From Petrocella atlantisensis (GTDB lineage: Bacteria; Bacillota; Clostridia; Lachnospirales; Vallitaleaceae): a DNA stretch of 64,000 bases. Numbering within the stretch: the stretch's first letter is position 1; each line of letters starts with the position of its first letter. The notes beneath the pieces were generated by a model. That model had not been told where the DNA came from. It saw only the letters and a program-made list of their open reading frames with translations, and did not search any database. Position numbers and translations under genes: made by a program. The stretch spans positions 2,662,001-2,726,000 of the forward strand of contig NZ_LR130778.1 of the NCBI RefSeq assembly GCF_900538275.1. Reading direction: 5' to 3'. Positions 1 to 8,660 of the stretch are shown here, one piece after another.

Positions 1-161
1 CCTCAACCAAGATCAAAAAAGCAAAACATTTACTAAATGAAACGAATCAGACGATTGAACAGATTGCAAAAGAGATTGGTTATAATAGTACATTACAAAT
101 GGTACGTATGTTTAAAAAATTAGAAAATGTTACGCCATCAGAGTATAGAAAAAGAAGCTAA
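1..161 (+). CDS. AraC-family transcriptional regulator, C-terminal fragment
   Basis: The reading frame enters from the left edge and ends at the TAA at 159-161, giving 52 visible residues. They match the second helix-turn-helix of AraC/XylS regulators: a helix containing IEQIAKEIGY, then the recognition stretch and the closing signature FKKLENVTPSEYRKR, where family members usually read FKK..G.TP..YR. The effector domain lies outside the window. Because a catabolic-looking cupin, TRAP transporter and SDR operon follows on the same strand, the regulator may control it (inference). The family assignment is safe; the ligand is unknown. Confidence 0.85.
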   Translation, partial: STKIKKAKHLLNETNQTIEQIAKEIGYNSTLQMVRMFKKLENVTPSEYRKRS

Positions 162-170
162 AAAGCGAGA

Positions 171-210
171 ACAAAAAAAGATACTTCATAACAAAAAAAG
201 ATACCTCATC
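171..210 (+). repeat. Two-copy 20-bp tandem repeat after the AraC gene
   Basis: Units 171-190 and 191-210 are head-to-tail and differ at two positions; each contains ACAAAAAAAGATAC. They lie between the regulator stop codon and its terminator. A local duplication is the simplest explanation. No function is evident. Confidence 0.6.
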
Positions 211-214
211 TTCT

Positions 215-241
215 AAAGCCTTTATTTTAAAGGCTTTTTTT
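215..241 (+). terminator. Rho-independent terminator of the AraC gene
   Basis: The stem AAAGCCTTT (215-223) pairs perfectly with AAAGGCTTT (229-237) across a 5-nt loop and runs into a T tract ending at 241. Confidence 0.85.
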
Positions 242-435
242 ATTGCTCTTTTTATAATGGGGGTCCTATGATCTTGAAAAAAGGCCATAATACAAAAGAT
301 AAAAAAGGATTCTTTTTCTTTCTTAAGAAACTTGGCATAATAAAAATGTGTTCAGGCCGTTCACAAAACAAGTACCAAAATAAGTATCCAGAACAAGAAC
401 CCAAAACTAAGCATCTATTAAAAAGGAGAAAGCTT

Positions 436-849
436 ATGAGCAATAATGACAAGACACAAAAATATGTTTACACAATCGAAGATTTACCAGAAACAATAAT
501 CGTCCCTGAAGAAGATATACGCACCAAATTCTTAATGAGTAAAAACGCATTGGTGAGTTTCATCAATGTACCTAAAGGTTCGACTTTTCCTATTCATAGT
601 CATGATGCAGAACAGATTATGATTGTTCTAGAAGGTGAAGAGCATCACGAGATAGATGGCAAAAAAATTATTATGCATGCCGGGGATGTATGTGTTCATC
701 CGGCAAATGTACCACATGGTGGCTATACGCCAACAGGCATAAAAGCCATTGATATTTTTGCACCGGCACGAGATAGTCATGTCGAGCTCATGAAAGAACA
801 AGGCACATACCCTGACGAATTTGGTAACTATAAAACAAATAACAAGTAA
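436..849 (+). CDS. Small cupin-domain protein
   Basis: This is a 137-residue single-domain cupin. Motif 1 is seen as HSHDAEQIMIVLEGE, with the H-x-H...E metal ligands. Motif 2 is MHAGDVCVHPANVPHG, with its late histidine. An upstream in-frame ATG at 268 is possible, but the ATG at 436 follows an AAAGGAG site by a good distance, and the 56 extra residues would be low-complexity and lysine-rich, so 436 is preferred. Small cupins of this kind bind a metal and a sugar or organic-acid ligand. The gene is 34 bp ahead of the TRAP receptor, which suggests a role in metabolism of the imported compound. The exact reaction cannot be read from the sequence. Confidence 0.8.
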   Translation: MSNNDKTQKYVYTIEDLPETIIVPEEDIRTKFLMSKNALVSFINVPKGSTFPIHSHDAEQIMIVLEGEEHHEIDGKKIIMHAGDVCVHPANVPHGGYTPTGIKAIDIFAPARDSHVELMKEQGTYPDEFGNYKTNNK

Positions 850-883
850 CTTAATCAATGATATTATGCGGGAGGTTTAGTTT

Positions 884-1966
884 ATGAAACTTACAAATAT
901 TAAAAAGATTTTAGGTTTAATCATAGTATTTTCATTATTAATGACAATCGTAGGCTGTGCAAAAAAAGATGAAGTTACACCAGAACCTACTCCAAGTACG
1001 GATGTGGAAACAGAAGAACCATTGGCAGAAGAGCCTGAAGAACCTGCTGAAGTTATTGAAATCAAATTGGCACACTATGCTGAGATTGGACATCCAGCAG
1101 ACCTTGCTGCTAATGAATTTGCTTTAAAAGTTGAAGCAAGAACCAATGGCGCCGTTAAAATTATAGTATATCCTGCCAATGCTTTAGGAACACCGGATGA
1201 AGTGTTAGAGCAAAATATTCTTGGTACTGTAGACATGAGTTTACCAACCCAAGGTCATTTGAGTAAGTATTCACAAAAATTCTCTACAGTCATGTTACCA
1301 TTTGCTTTTGAAGATGCGGATCATGTTTATCGTGTTCTTGATGGACCTTTTATGGAATGGGCATCACCTGATCTTGAAGCACAGGGCCTTGTATTTTTAT
1401 CAAACTGGGATTGGGGCTTTAGAAATATAACCAATAATAAACGTCCCATAAATACACCAGCCGATGTAGCCGGACTTAAGCTTAGAACACCCCCCGAAAT
1501 TCAATTGCAAGCTGCTATGGAAGCCCTTGGCGCCAATGTCAGTCAAATCGCTTTCTCAGAGCTAATTTTATCTTTAAACCAAGGTGTTGTAGATGGGCAA
1601 GAAAACCCATTGTCCGTTATCTATTACAACAATGTATTTGAAGCTCAAAATCATTTAGCGATTACCCAACATGTTTACAACTCAATGGTAAATGTTATGA
1701 GTAAAGAAGTATGGGATAGACTTTCAGAAGAACAACAGATGATTTTAAAAGAAGAAAGTACGAATGCCGGAAACGAAATGCGTAAAATGATGCAGGAACA
1801 AGAAGAAGATCTTATTGGCATGCTTGAAGAAAAAGGTATGGAAGTTACATATCCGGATAAAACTTTATTTAAAGATATGATGCAACCTGCTTATGATCGT
1901 ATTGCTGAATATGCCGGAAAAGAAAATGTTGAGTATTTATTAAAGATTGCAGAAGAAAATAAATAA
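884..1966 (+). CDS. dctP: TRAP transporter substrate-binding lipoprotein (DctP family)
   Basis: A 360-residue extracytoplasmic solute receptor. The N-terminus is a lipoprotein signal peptide with a hydrophobic core and the lipobox IVGC, so the mature protein is tethered by a lipidated cysteine. An acidic, proline-rich linker (about residues 32-60) precedes the DctP fold. The segment LKLRTPPE contains the arginine that clamps the substrate carboxylate in this family, and VDGQENP is the usual hinge-region signature. It captures an organic acid and delivers it to the DctMQ permease encoded directly downstream. A paralogue lies at 4708-5727. Ligand identity is not predictable, although a sugar acid or other carboxylate is expected. 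Confidence 0.93.
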   Translation: MKLTNIKKILGLIIVFSLLMTIVGCAKKDEVTPEPTPSTDVETEEPLAEEPEEPAEVIEIKLAHYAEIGHPADLAANEFALKVEARTNGAVKIIVYPANALGTPDEVLEQNILGTVDMSLPTQGHLSKYSQKFSTVMLPFAFEDADHVYRVLDGPFMEWASPDLEAQGLVFLSNWDWGFRNITNNKRPINTPADVAGLKLRTPPEIQLQAAMEALGANVSQIAFSELILSLNQGVVDGQENPLSVIYYNNVFEAQNHLAITQHVYNSMVNVMSKEVWDRLSEEQQMILKEESTNAGNEMRKMMQEQEEDLIGMLEEKGMEVTYPDKTLFKDMMQPAYDRIAEYAGKENVEYLLKIAEENK

Positions 1967-2063
1967 TTAATCTATAACCAAGTATATAACAAGACATTTT
2001 AAGAACAGGCTGTATTTATGTGTATCATAATAGATATGGCTTGTTCATTTAAAGGAGGATTTT

Positions 2064-3344
2064 ATGGAAGCATTACTTATTTTCATTGTGCTTATAGGAT
2101 TAATACTTCTTGGTGTACCCATTGCAGTTAGTCTTGGCATTACATCCATAGGTGCATTTATTTTATTGGGTGAATCACAAAACTTACTTATGATGGCGCA
2201 AAGAATGTACGCATCTACAACAGGATTTACATTGTTAGCGATTCCATTTTTTATTCTTGCCGGGAATTTAATGAATACTTCTGGTATAACGAAAAAAATA
2301 TTCGACTTTGCAGAGGCAAGTGTAGGACACGTTTGGGGCGGTTTAGGACAAGTTAATATTATAGCCAGTGTTATTTTTTCGGGTATGTCAGGGGCAGCTG
2401 TAGCTGACGCCGCTGGACTTGGAATGATTGAGATCAAAGCAATGACAGATAGTGGATATGACAAAAAGTTTTCTGCAGCGATAACGGCTGCTTCATCAAC
2501 AATAGGACCTGTTATACCACCCAGCATTCCATTTGTCATCTATGGTGCAATGACGGGTGTTTCTGTAGGTAGTTTGTTTTTAGCCGGTTTTCTACCCGGA
2601 ATACTGATGGCGATTACTATGATTATTGCCGTTTCTATTATATCGAGAAAGAGAAATTATCCAAGGCAACCGAAACAATCATTAGAAAAACGGTTCGAAG
2701 CATTTAAAAAGGCATTTTTACCACTCCTTACCCCTGTCATCATAATTGGTGGTATTTTAAGTGGCTGGTTCACAGCAACAGAAGCAGCAGTGGTCGCTTG
2801 TATTTATGCACTTTTCCTAGACCTTGTGGTATACCACGAATTACGATTTAAAAGTATTGTAAGTATATTGGCAAATACAGTTCTTCATACTGTAAAAGTC
2901 ATGTTTATTATTTCGGCAGCAGGTTTTTTTGGATGGTTACTGACGTTCCTAAAAGTCCCGGAACAAATTATTATTACCCTAACAAGTGTGAGTGATAATA
3001 AGTATATTCTATTATTAATTATTATAGGAATTTTACTTGTACTTGGTATGTTTCTAGAAGGTATTGCGGTACTTATGATTACAATACCTATATTTATGCC
3101 AATTATACTTCAATTGGGTGTTGATCCTATTCAATTTGGTGTTGTTATGATTTTGGCTTCAATGATTGGACTCTTATCGCCACCTGTCGGCATGTGCTTA
3201 TATGCAGTATCGAGTATTAGTGATGTAAAGATTGGTGCTCTCAGTAAAGAGGTATTACCATATTTAGCGGGTATTTTCATTGTATTATTAGCAGTAGCTG
3301 GAATCCCACAAATATCATTATTAATACCAAACTTATTTAGATAG
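2064..3344 (+). CDS. dctM: TRAP transporter large permease (DctM family)
   Basis: A 426-residue integral membrane protein with about twelve hydrophobic segments, the normal size for a separate DctM subunit. Family hallmarks include the glycine-rich stretches around FFILAGNLM and SGMSGAAVADAAGLG and the signature IGPVIPPSIPF. It forms the sodium-coupled translocation channel of the tripartite transporter. A clear AAAGGAGG site precedes the ATG. The receptor gene ends 97 bp upstream and the small permease starts 10 bp downstream, so the three form one operon in the order P-M-Q. Confidence 0.95.
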   Translation: MEALLIFIVLIGLILLGVPIAVSLGITSIGAFILLGESQNLLMMAQRMYASTTGFTLLAIPFFILAGNLMNTSGITKKIFDFAEASVGHVWGGLGQVNIIASVIFSGMSGAAVADAAGLGMIEIKAMTDSGYDKKFSAAITAASSTIGPVIPPSIPFVIYGAMTGVSVGSLFLAGFLPGILMAITMIIAVSIISRKRNYPRQPKQSLEKRFEAFKKAFLPLLTPVIIIGGILSGWFTATEAAVVACIYALFLDLVVYHELRFKSIVSILANTVLHTVKVMFIISAAGFFGWLLTFLKVPEQIIITLTSVSDNKYILLLIIIGILLVLGMFLEGIAVLMITIPIFMPIILQLGVDPIQFGVVMILASMIGLLSPPVGMCLYAVSSISDVKIGALSKEVLPYLAGIFIVLLAVAGIPQISLLIPNLFR

Positions 3345-3354
3345 GAGGCATAAT

Positions 3355-3843
3355 ATGAATGTACTAAAAAAAATGGATAAAGGCATCATGACAACACTTC
3401 AAGTTATTTGCATTTCACTACTCGTGGTATTGTTCACACTGTTATCACTAAATGTATTTGTTAGATTCTTCCCGCTTTTTTCTATAGGGTGGTTTGATGA
3501 AATCGTAGAGCTATCCTTTACGAGTTTAACATTTTTTGGCGCTGCTTTTTTATGGTGTAAACATGAGCATTCCAGAATTGATTTTTTAAGTGAAAAGTTT
3601 ATGGGAACTAAAAAAGAATTCATTCTTGAATTTATTATAAGCATAATAGGATTGATATTTATCTATTTTATGGTAAGGTATAGCTTAGTACTAATAAATA
3701 AGGCGACAGCATGGTCACCTATATTTAAGATACCAAAGAAGTTATTTTACGCATCCATTCCAATCTCAGGGATAGTAATGGGTATTTACTCGATAAGAGA
3801 TATAGTTGTAAATGGTAGAAAGATATTTATACATTCCCATTAA
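3355..3843 (+). CDS. dctQ: TRAP transporter small permease (DctQ family)
   Basis: A 162-residue protein with four predicted membrane segments. Typical DctQ features are present: a first helix ending in FVRFF, the following W-F-DEIVELSF segment, and the motif LWCKHEHSRIDF before the third helix. DctQ pairs with DctM and is needed for docking of the loaded receptor. It is preceded by ATAGGAGG and follows dctM by 10 bp. Sequence conservation in this family is low, but context and topology make the call secure. Confidence 0.92.
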   Translation: MNVLKKMDKGIMTTLQVICISLLVVLFTLLSLNVFVRFFPLFSIGWFDEIVELSFTSLTFFGAAFLWCKHEHSRIDFLSEKFMGTKKEFILEFIISIIGLIFIYFMVRYSLVLINKATAWSPIFKIPKKLFYASIPISGIVMGIYSIRDIVVNGRKIFIHSH

Positions 3844-3909
3844 CATACGTATATAGCATAGGAAATTTTCAAAAGCATCAATAATAAAGCGGATTAAATG
3901 GAGGTAATT

Positions 3910-4635
3910 ATGAAGATATTAATAACAGGCGCAAGTACAGGCATCGGTTCTGCAATAGCAATTAAATTAGCCAAGAATAATGAATTATTTTTGGTATACA
4001 ATCAATCAAAAGAAAGTGCAATTGGGGTAGCATCAGAAGTGACAAAGTTGGGTGGTATTGCACATTTAATTCAATGTGACATAACAAAAGAAGAAAACTG
4101 CATAGCATTAATCGATGAAGTGAAAGAGCATACAGATTATTTAGATGTACTTGTAAATAATGCAGGAGGCCTGGTAAAACGCGTTCCGGCTGTTGAACTT
4201 ACATGGGATCATATGCAGGAGGTTTTTAATCTAAACACGTTTTCACTGTTTAAGATTACATCATTAGCGATTGAATTACTTAAAAAGGGAACAAATCCAA
4301 ATATTATAAATATAGCTTCTGTTGTTATTCGACATGGCGCACCCGGAGCGACGATGTATGCAGCTTCAAAAGGTGCCGTTGATGTTTTCACAAGAGGACT
4401 TATGAGAGAATTAGCACCGGATATACGTGTCAATACAGTATCGCCGGGCGTCATCGATACACCATTTCATGATAAGGTTTCAACAAAAGAGCAAATGAAA
4501 ATATGGGCAGATGCAAACCCGCTTAAAAAGAATGGCCAAGGTGAACATATTGCTCTTGCAGTCTCATTTTGTATAGAAAATACTTTTTTAAATGGTGAAA
4601 ATATAGATGTAAATGGTGGTACTTATATCAGGTAG
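3910..4635 (+). CDS. Short-chain dehydrogenase/reductase (SDR)
   Basis: A 241-residue classical SDR. It has the Rossmann NAD(P)-binding motif TGASTGIG, the structural NNAGG motif, a catalytic serine in NIASV, the catalytic YAASK (Y-x3-K) and the C-terminal SPGVIDTPF. An ATG exists at 3898, but the GGAGGT at 3900-3905 overlaps it, so the start at 3910 is chosen. Its place between the TRAP permease and a second TRAP receptor suggests that it oxidises or reduces the imported hydroxy-acid or an intermediate. SDR substrate specificity cannot be read from motifs. Confidence 0.88.
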   Translation: MKILITGASTGIGSAIAIKLAKNNELFLVYNQSKESAIGVASEVTKLGGIAHLIQCDITKEENCIALIDEVKEHTDYLDVLVNNAGGLVKRVPAVELTWDHMQEVFNLNTFSLFKITSLAIELLKKGTNPNIINIASVVIRHGAPGATMYAASKGAVDVFTRGLMRELAPDIRVNTVSPGVIDTPFHDKVSTKEQMKIWADANPLKKNGQGEHIALAVSFCIENTFLNGENIDVNGGTYIR

Positions 4636-4707
4636 TATTGCTTTGCAGGCGCTATGGATATCTTATAGATCTAAGACCTAAATAGTTGTGAATAGGAAGG
4701 TGTCAAA

Positions 4708-5727
4708 ATGAGTAGGTATAAAAGTAGATGTATAATAGCTGTTATATTTGTCATTATTATCTTAGCAGGCTGTTCAAGACAATTAACTCAGGAGCCGGAT
4801 ATGACAGAGGAAGTTATCGTCCTTAGGTTTGGACACTATGCAATTGAAGATCATCCTGCAAACACAGCCGCAGCCCTTTTTGCTGAAAATGTTGAAAAAC
4901 GAACAAATGGTAAAGTCATAGTAGAGATTTTTGCAGATGGACAACTGGGTACACCACCTGAAATGTTAGAACAGAATATTATTGGTTCAATCGACATGAG
5001 TTTGCCTACCCAAGGCGCTTTAGACAAGTATTCTAAGAAATTTGCGACAGTAATGTTACCCTTTGTTTTTGATAACTATAAGCATGCCTATCGCGTTCTT
5101 GATGGAGAATTTATTGAATGGGTTGAAGATGATTTAGATAAACAAGGTCTAATTATGCTGGCTAATTGGGAGTATGGGTTTAGAAACATAACCAATAATA
5201 CAAGACCTATTGTGACGCCTGATGATATTATTGGCCTTAGACTTCGAACGCCACCGGAAATGCAGTTACAACTTGCGATGGAATCTTTAGGAGCAAATGT
5301 AACCAAAATTGCATTTCCTGAAATCTATCTTTCATTAAAACAAGGTATCGTAGACGGACAGGAAAACCCACTAACCATTATTTATTATAACAAATTATAT
5401 GAAGTACAAAAGTATCTTACCATGACACGTCATACTTATAATTGTATGGTCCATGTCGTAAGTAAAAAAACATGGGAGACGCTGACGAAAGAACAACAGG
5501 AAATAATCAGAGAAGAAAGTATTACTGCAGGCAACTGGATGCGCGTTGAAGTACAAAAGGAAGAAGTAGAAATTCTGAAAAAATTGCAGGATGAAGGTAT
5601 GATCATTACTTACCCTGACCGAAGTGTTTTTAAAGAGAAGATGAAATATGCCTATAATACTATTTCAACCTATGCAGGTATAGAAAACGTGGAGTACTTT
5701 TTACAACTCGTAGAAGAATCGAGGTAA
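4708..5727 (+). CDS. dctP: Second TRAP substrate-binding lipoprotein (DctP family)
   Basis: A 339-residue receptor with a lipoprotein signal (lipobox ILAGC). It is clearly a paralogue of the receptor at 884-1966: long blocks such as MSLPTQG, VMLPF, YRVLDG, GFRNITNN, LRTPPE and VDGQENP are shared in the same order. The acidic linker after the lipidated cysteine is much shorter. There is no second permease pair, so it probably shares DctMQ. It is followed 3 bp later by the AEC carrier gene. The two receptors may differ in ligand range or affinity; this is inference. Confidence 0.92.
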   Translation: MSRYKSRCIIAVIFVIIILAGCSRQLTQEPDMTEEVIVLRFGHYAIEDHPANTAAALFAENVEKRTNGKVIVEIFADGQLGTPPEMLEQNIIGSIDMSLPTQGALDKYSKKFATVMLPFVFDNYKHAYRVLDGEFIEWVEDDLDKQGLIMLANWEYGFRNITNNTRPIVTPDDIIGLRLRTPPEMQLQLAMESLGANVTKIAFPEIYLSLKQGIVDGQENPLTIIYYNKLYEVQKYLTMTRHTYNCMVHVVSKKTWETLTKEQQEIIREESITAGNWMRVEVQKEEVEILKKLQDEGMIITYPDRSVFKEKMKYAYNTISTYAGIENVEYFLQLVEESR

Positions 5728-5730
5728 GCT

Positions 5731-6714
5731 ATGGAACTGCAAATTATCATAAATCAGATCTCAAAACTTATTTTATTAGTGCTCGTGGGTGTCTATGCAA
5801 GAAAGTTAAAGATTATACCTGAAGAAGGCATAGCAATTCTGTCAAAATTACTAATTAATATAACTTTACCTATTTTAACTTTTTTTAGTATCACAAGTTA
5901 TAAACTACCGGACGATATTTTTCGAGATGGATTTTTTATTATAAGTATGGCAGTATGCATTCAACTGTTCAGTTTATTTGTGGGTAAATTAATAGCTAAA
6001 ATATTAAAATTAGGTAGAGTCAAAAAGAATGTGTATGCAGCACAACTCATGATTGGTAATACAGTTTACCTTGCCTTTCCACTTATGACAGAGTTGTTTG
6101 GCAGAATTGGTTTAATCTATGCGATTATCTATTATCTGGTTAGCTTAACCTTTATTTGGACAATTGGTGTATATTTATTTAACAAAGAAGAGATGAAAAA
6201 TGTTAGACAGATATTTAAATCGTTAATAAATCCGTGTACGATTGCTTTTGCATTAGGCATAATTGCGCTCATACTTAGAATCGATATTGCCATGGAGAAA
6301 TGGGACTTATTTAATAAGTCATATCAGTTCATGTATGATACATTTTATCCTCTAGGCAATACAACAATGAGTTTATCCATGGTATTTATCGGTTTGATCA
6401 TAGGACAAATGAAGTTCAAACAGATTGTTGGAATATTTAAGGATCGATCCGTTCAAATACTTGTGTTGGTGAAACTAATTCTAATACCTAGCTTTTTCTT
6501 ACTTGTACTCATGTTTGCAAGAGAATTTGCAACTGAGATTGCTATTGCAGTCATTTTTATAGAAACGCTCATGCCGGCAAGTACAGTAACTGTTGCTATA
6601 GCTAAGGAAAATGGATCAGACTATACATATGCAATGGAGATAGCCATTGCTACTACGGTAATATGTCTCATTACAATACCGGTCATGCTACGTCTGTATC
6701 AGGTCGTGTTTTAA
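5731..6714 (+). CDS. AEC (auxin efflux carrier) family transporter
   Basis: A 327-residue membrane protein with about ten hydrophobic segments in two five-helix halves. The first half contains LLINITLPILTFF and the second MPASTVTVAIA, both of which resemble the proline- and polar-residue helix breaks of AEC transporters. Bacterial members move malonate, malate and other organic acids. The start codon is 3 bp after the receptor stop with weak spacing for its own ribosome binding site, so translational coupling is likely. It may export a product or provide a second route for the acid handled by the TRAP system. Confidence 0.85.
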   Translation: MELQIIINQISKLILLVLVGVYARKLKIIPEEGIAILSKLLINITLPILTFFSITSYKLPDDIFRDGFFIISMAVCIQLFSLFVGKLIAKILKLGRVKKNVYAAQLMIGNTVYLAFPLMTELFGRIGLIYAIIYYLVSLTFIWTIGVYLFNKEEMKNVRQIFKSLINPCTIAFALGIIALILRIDIAMEKWDLFNKSYQFMYDTFYPLGNTTMSLSMVFIGLIIGQMKFKQIVGIFKDRSVQILVLVKLILIPSFFLLVLMFAREFATEIAIAVIFIETLMPASTVTVAIAKENGSDYTYAMEIAIATTVICLITIPVMLRLYQVVF

Positions 6715-6757
6715 AATTGTAATGACCCCTATAAGACAAATGCATTTGATGTGAACA

Positions 6758-6798
6758 AAAAGTGAGCTGAAACCGTAAGGTATATGGCTCACTTTTTT
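6758..6798 (+). terminator. Terminator closing the TRAP/AEC operon
   Basis: AAAAGTGAGC (6758-6767) pairs with GCTCACTTTT (6787-6796) around a 19-nt loop and ends in a T run. It separates the transport operon from the helicase gene. Confidence 0.85.
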
Positions 6799-6827
6799 CA
6801 CGCTTCTTGTTTTATTTAGGATAATAA

Positions 6828-6856
6828 TTGACCTGGCATCTAGATAATGATAAAGT
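6828..6856 (+). promoter_or_regulatory. Possible sigma-A promoter of the DEAD-box helicase gene
   Basis: TTGACC (6828-6833) and TAAAGT (6851-6856) are separated by 17 bp. The -10 box matches only four of six consensus positions, so this is tentative. Confidence 0.35.
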
Positions 6857-6935
6857 ATAAGGCATAATAGGTTAATCAGATACATCCGCAAGATGTAAAA
6901 ATAAACCATAAACAAGGTTAAGGAAAGTAGGCAAA

Positions 6936-8474
6936 ATGAATAATAACTTTATTGATTTAGGGGTAGACCCTATTATTGTCAAGGCAATAGAAGAAATGGG
7001 ATTTGAATCCCCAACAAACGTGCAAAGCAGAGCCATACCCCATGTTCTGAATCATCAGGATTTGGTGGTTATGTCAAAGACCGGCAGTGGTAAAACCGGT
7101 GCTTTTGGAATTCCGATGTTGCAAATGATGGAAGCAGACGTAATAGGGCCTCAAGCGCTCATATTAACGCCCACAAGGGAATTGGCGGTGCAAGTGGAAA
7201 ATGACATCAGTCTCATGTCAAAATACCAGACAGTGACCACAACCGCAGTCTACGGACAACATAACATTAACATTGAAGTGGATGCGATCAAAAAAGGTGC
7301 ATCCATTGTTGTTGGAACGCCGGGACGGGTATTTGACCACATTCAACGAAGAAGCTTACCGACCAAAGCAATACGATTTCTTGTACTAGACGAGGCTGAC
7401 CGTATGTTGGATATGGGCTTTATTGACCAAGTCGTCAAAATTATTAAAACCTTGCCCAAAAATCGTGTGACCATGCTTTTTTCAGCAACCATGCCGGCTG
7501 AGATTCAGAGAATATGTCAGGCTTATATGAATGAAGCCACGACCATAGCTTTAGAATCGGACACAAAAACGGTGGATGCTATCTTACAATTGTATTATAG
7601 AGTAGAAGCAAATGAAAAAAGAACACAGTTGGATCGATTACTAAAAGTTGAACAACCGGATAGTTGTCTGATTTTTTGCAACACCCGTTATGCTGTAGAC
7701 AAAGTACAAGCCTATCTAGAAAGAAAAGGCTATATTGTTGACGCCATCCATGGCGCTAATACACAAGTCAGTCGTATGAAGACCATAGATAAGATTAAAA
7801 AAGGTGCACTTCAAATTGTGGTTGCAACGGACGTTGCTGCAAGAGGTTTGCATATTGATGATCTTAGTCTGGTTATTAACTACGATGTACCTATTGAAAA
7901 AGACAGCTACGTACACCGTATCGGTCGAACCGGTCGTGCAGGTAACACCGGTAAAGCCATTACACTAGCAACAGCCGATGATATTATGTCTTTATATGAG
8001 ATTGAAGAGCATGTGGGTAGCCTGATTGAAGAAACAGAATTACCTACAGATGAGCAAGTGCGTGAAGCGGTGGCTTCTGCAACAGGTAAATGGGTCGGCG
8101 TTAAACCTCCTAAAGCCCATGCAGGCAAGGACCATAAGCCAAGTGACCATAAATCAGGAGATTATAAAGCAAAAGATCATAAAACAAAAGACCATCGATC
8201 AAGAGACTATAAGCCAAAAGAGTATAAACCTGTGGTGCAAAAGGTCATGGAAGAAAAAGCCAAGATTGTCCATGTGGCAGAGCCAATTGTGGAAAAAGTC
8301 AAAGAAAAAATCCATGTTCCAAGTAAGGCAGTTCATCATAAAAAGGCTAAGCCTGAGATAAAAGTAGAAACCGTTATTTTACCTAAGCTTGGACCGATTG
8401 AGTTTAGAAAATCTTCTGAACCGGTTAAGAAAAAGAAGTTTATTGACAAGATAAAAGATATGCTTGTCAAATAA
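6936..8474 (+). CDS. DEAD-box ATP-dependent RNA helicase with a repeat-bearing basic tail
   Basis: A 512-residue protein. Residues about 1-370 form the two RecA-like helicase domains, with motif I SKTGSGKT, Ia PTRELA, Ib TPGR, II DEAD, III SAT, IV LIFCNT, V ATDVAARGLHID and VI HRIGRTGRAG. It should unwind structured RNA, in ribosome assembly or mRNA turnover. After the core comes a lysine-rich tail of about 110 residues that includes seven consecutive pentapeptide repeats (residues 398-432). It is not a DbpA-type RNA-binding domain as far as I can see. The tail probably binds RNA non-specifically by charge. The gene stands alone between a terminator and the chemoreceptor promoter. Confidence 0.95.
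   Translation: MNNNFIDLGVDPIIVKAIEEMGFESPTNVQSRAIPHVLNHQDLVVMSKTGSGKTGAFGIPMLQMMEADVIGPQALILTPTRELAVQVENDISLMSKYQTVTTTAVYGQHNINIEVDAIKKGASIVVGTPGRVFDHIQRRSLPTKAIRFLVLDEADRMLDMGFIDQVVKIIKTLPKNRVTMLFSATMPAEIQRICQAYMNEATTIALESDTKTVDAILQLYYRVEANEKRTQLDRLLKVEQPDSCLIFCNTRYAVDKVQAYLERKGYIVDAIHGANTQVSRMKTIDKIKKGALQIVVATDVAARGLHIDDLSLVINYDVPIEKDSYVHRIGRTGRAGNTGKAITLATADDIMSLYEIEEHVGSLIEETELPTDEQVREAVASATGKWVGVKPPKAHAGKDHKPSDHKSGDYKAKDHKTKDHRSRDYKPKEYKPVVQKVMEEKAKIVHVAEPIVEKVKEKIHVPSKAVHHKKAKPEIKVETVILPKLGPIEFRKSSEPVKKKKFIDKIKDMLVK
8127..8231 (+). repeat. Seven in-frame 15-bp repeats coding for pentapeptides
   Basis: The DNA encodes KDHKP, SDHKS, GDYKA, KDHKT, KDHRS, RDYKP and KEYKP in a row. The pattern is x-[DE]-[HY]-[KR]-x, with acidic, aromatic and basic residues alternating. 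The copies have drifted at the DNA level, so the expansion is not recent. Confidence 0.85.
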
Positions 8475-8510
8475 GAACAGTTGAATAAATCGTTAATAAA
8501 AAGATAAATA

Positions 8511-8539
8511 TTGTAAAATATCATGACACCATATATAAT
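8511..8539 (+). promoter_or_regulatory. Sigma-A promoter of the chemoreceptor gene
   Basis: TTGTAA (8511-8516), a 17-bp spacer, then the consensus TATAAT (8534-8539). Transcription should begin near 8546, leaving a leader of about 115 nt. Confidence 0.7.
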
Positions 8540-8548
8540 ATAGTTATG

Positions 8549-8576
8549 GCTGAGGGCGGCGAACCTCAGCTTTTCT
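8549..8576 (+). promoter_or_regulatory. Leader hairpin at the 5' end of the chemoreceptor mRNA
   Basis: GCTGAGG (8549-8555) pairs with CCTCAGC (8564-8570), followed by TTTTCT. It begins within a few bases of the predicted transcription start. It could stabilise the mRNA 5' end or act as a weak early terminator. It might also be the terminator of the helicase gene, since it is the only hairpin between the two genes. Confidence 0.45.
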
Positions 8577-8660
8577 TGCGTTCAAACACAACCTTTGCAC
8601 GTATTAATTAAAGTAAAGATAATCTGTCAAACAATAGGATCATATGAAAGGATGAAAATC

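Noticed and set aside
268-435. Longer start for the cupin gene
   Set aside because: No ribosome binding site upstream of 268 and the added residues are low-complexity; the ATG at 436 has AAAGGAG.
2045-2539. Antisense open frame opposite dctM
   Set aside because: It mirrors the codons of a well-conserved membrane protein and has no ribosome binding site or recognisable domain.
8540-8660. Cyclic di-GMP riboswitch before the chemoreceptor
   Set aside because: Only one short hairpin is present; the conserved GEMM-I and GEMM-II core sequences are missing.
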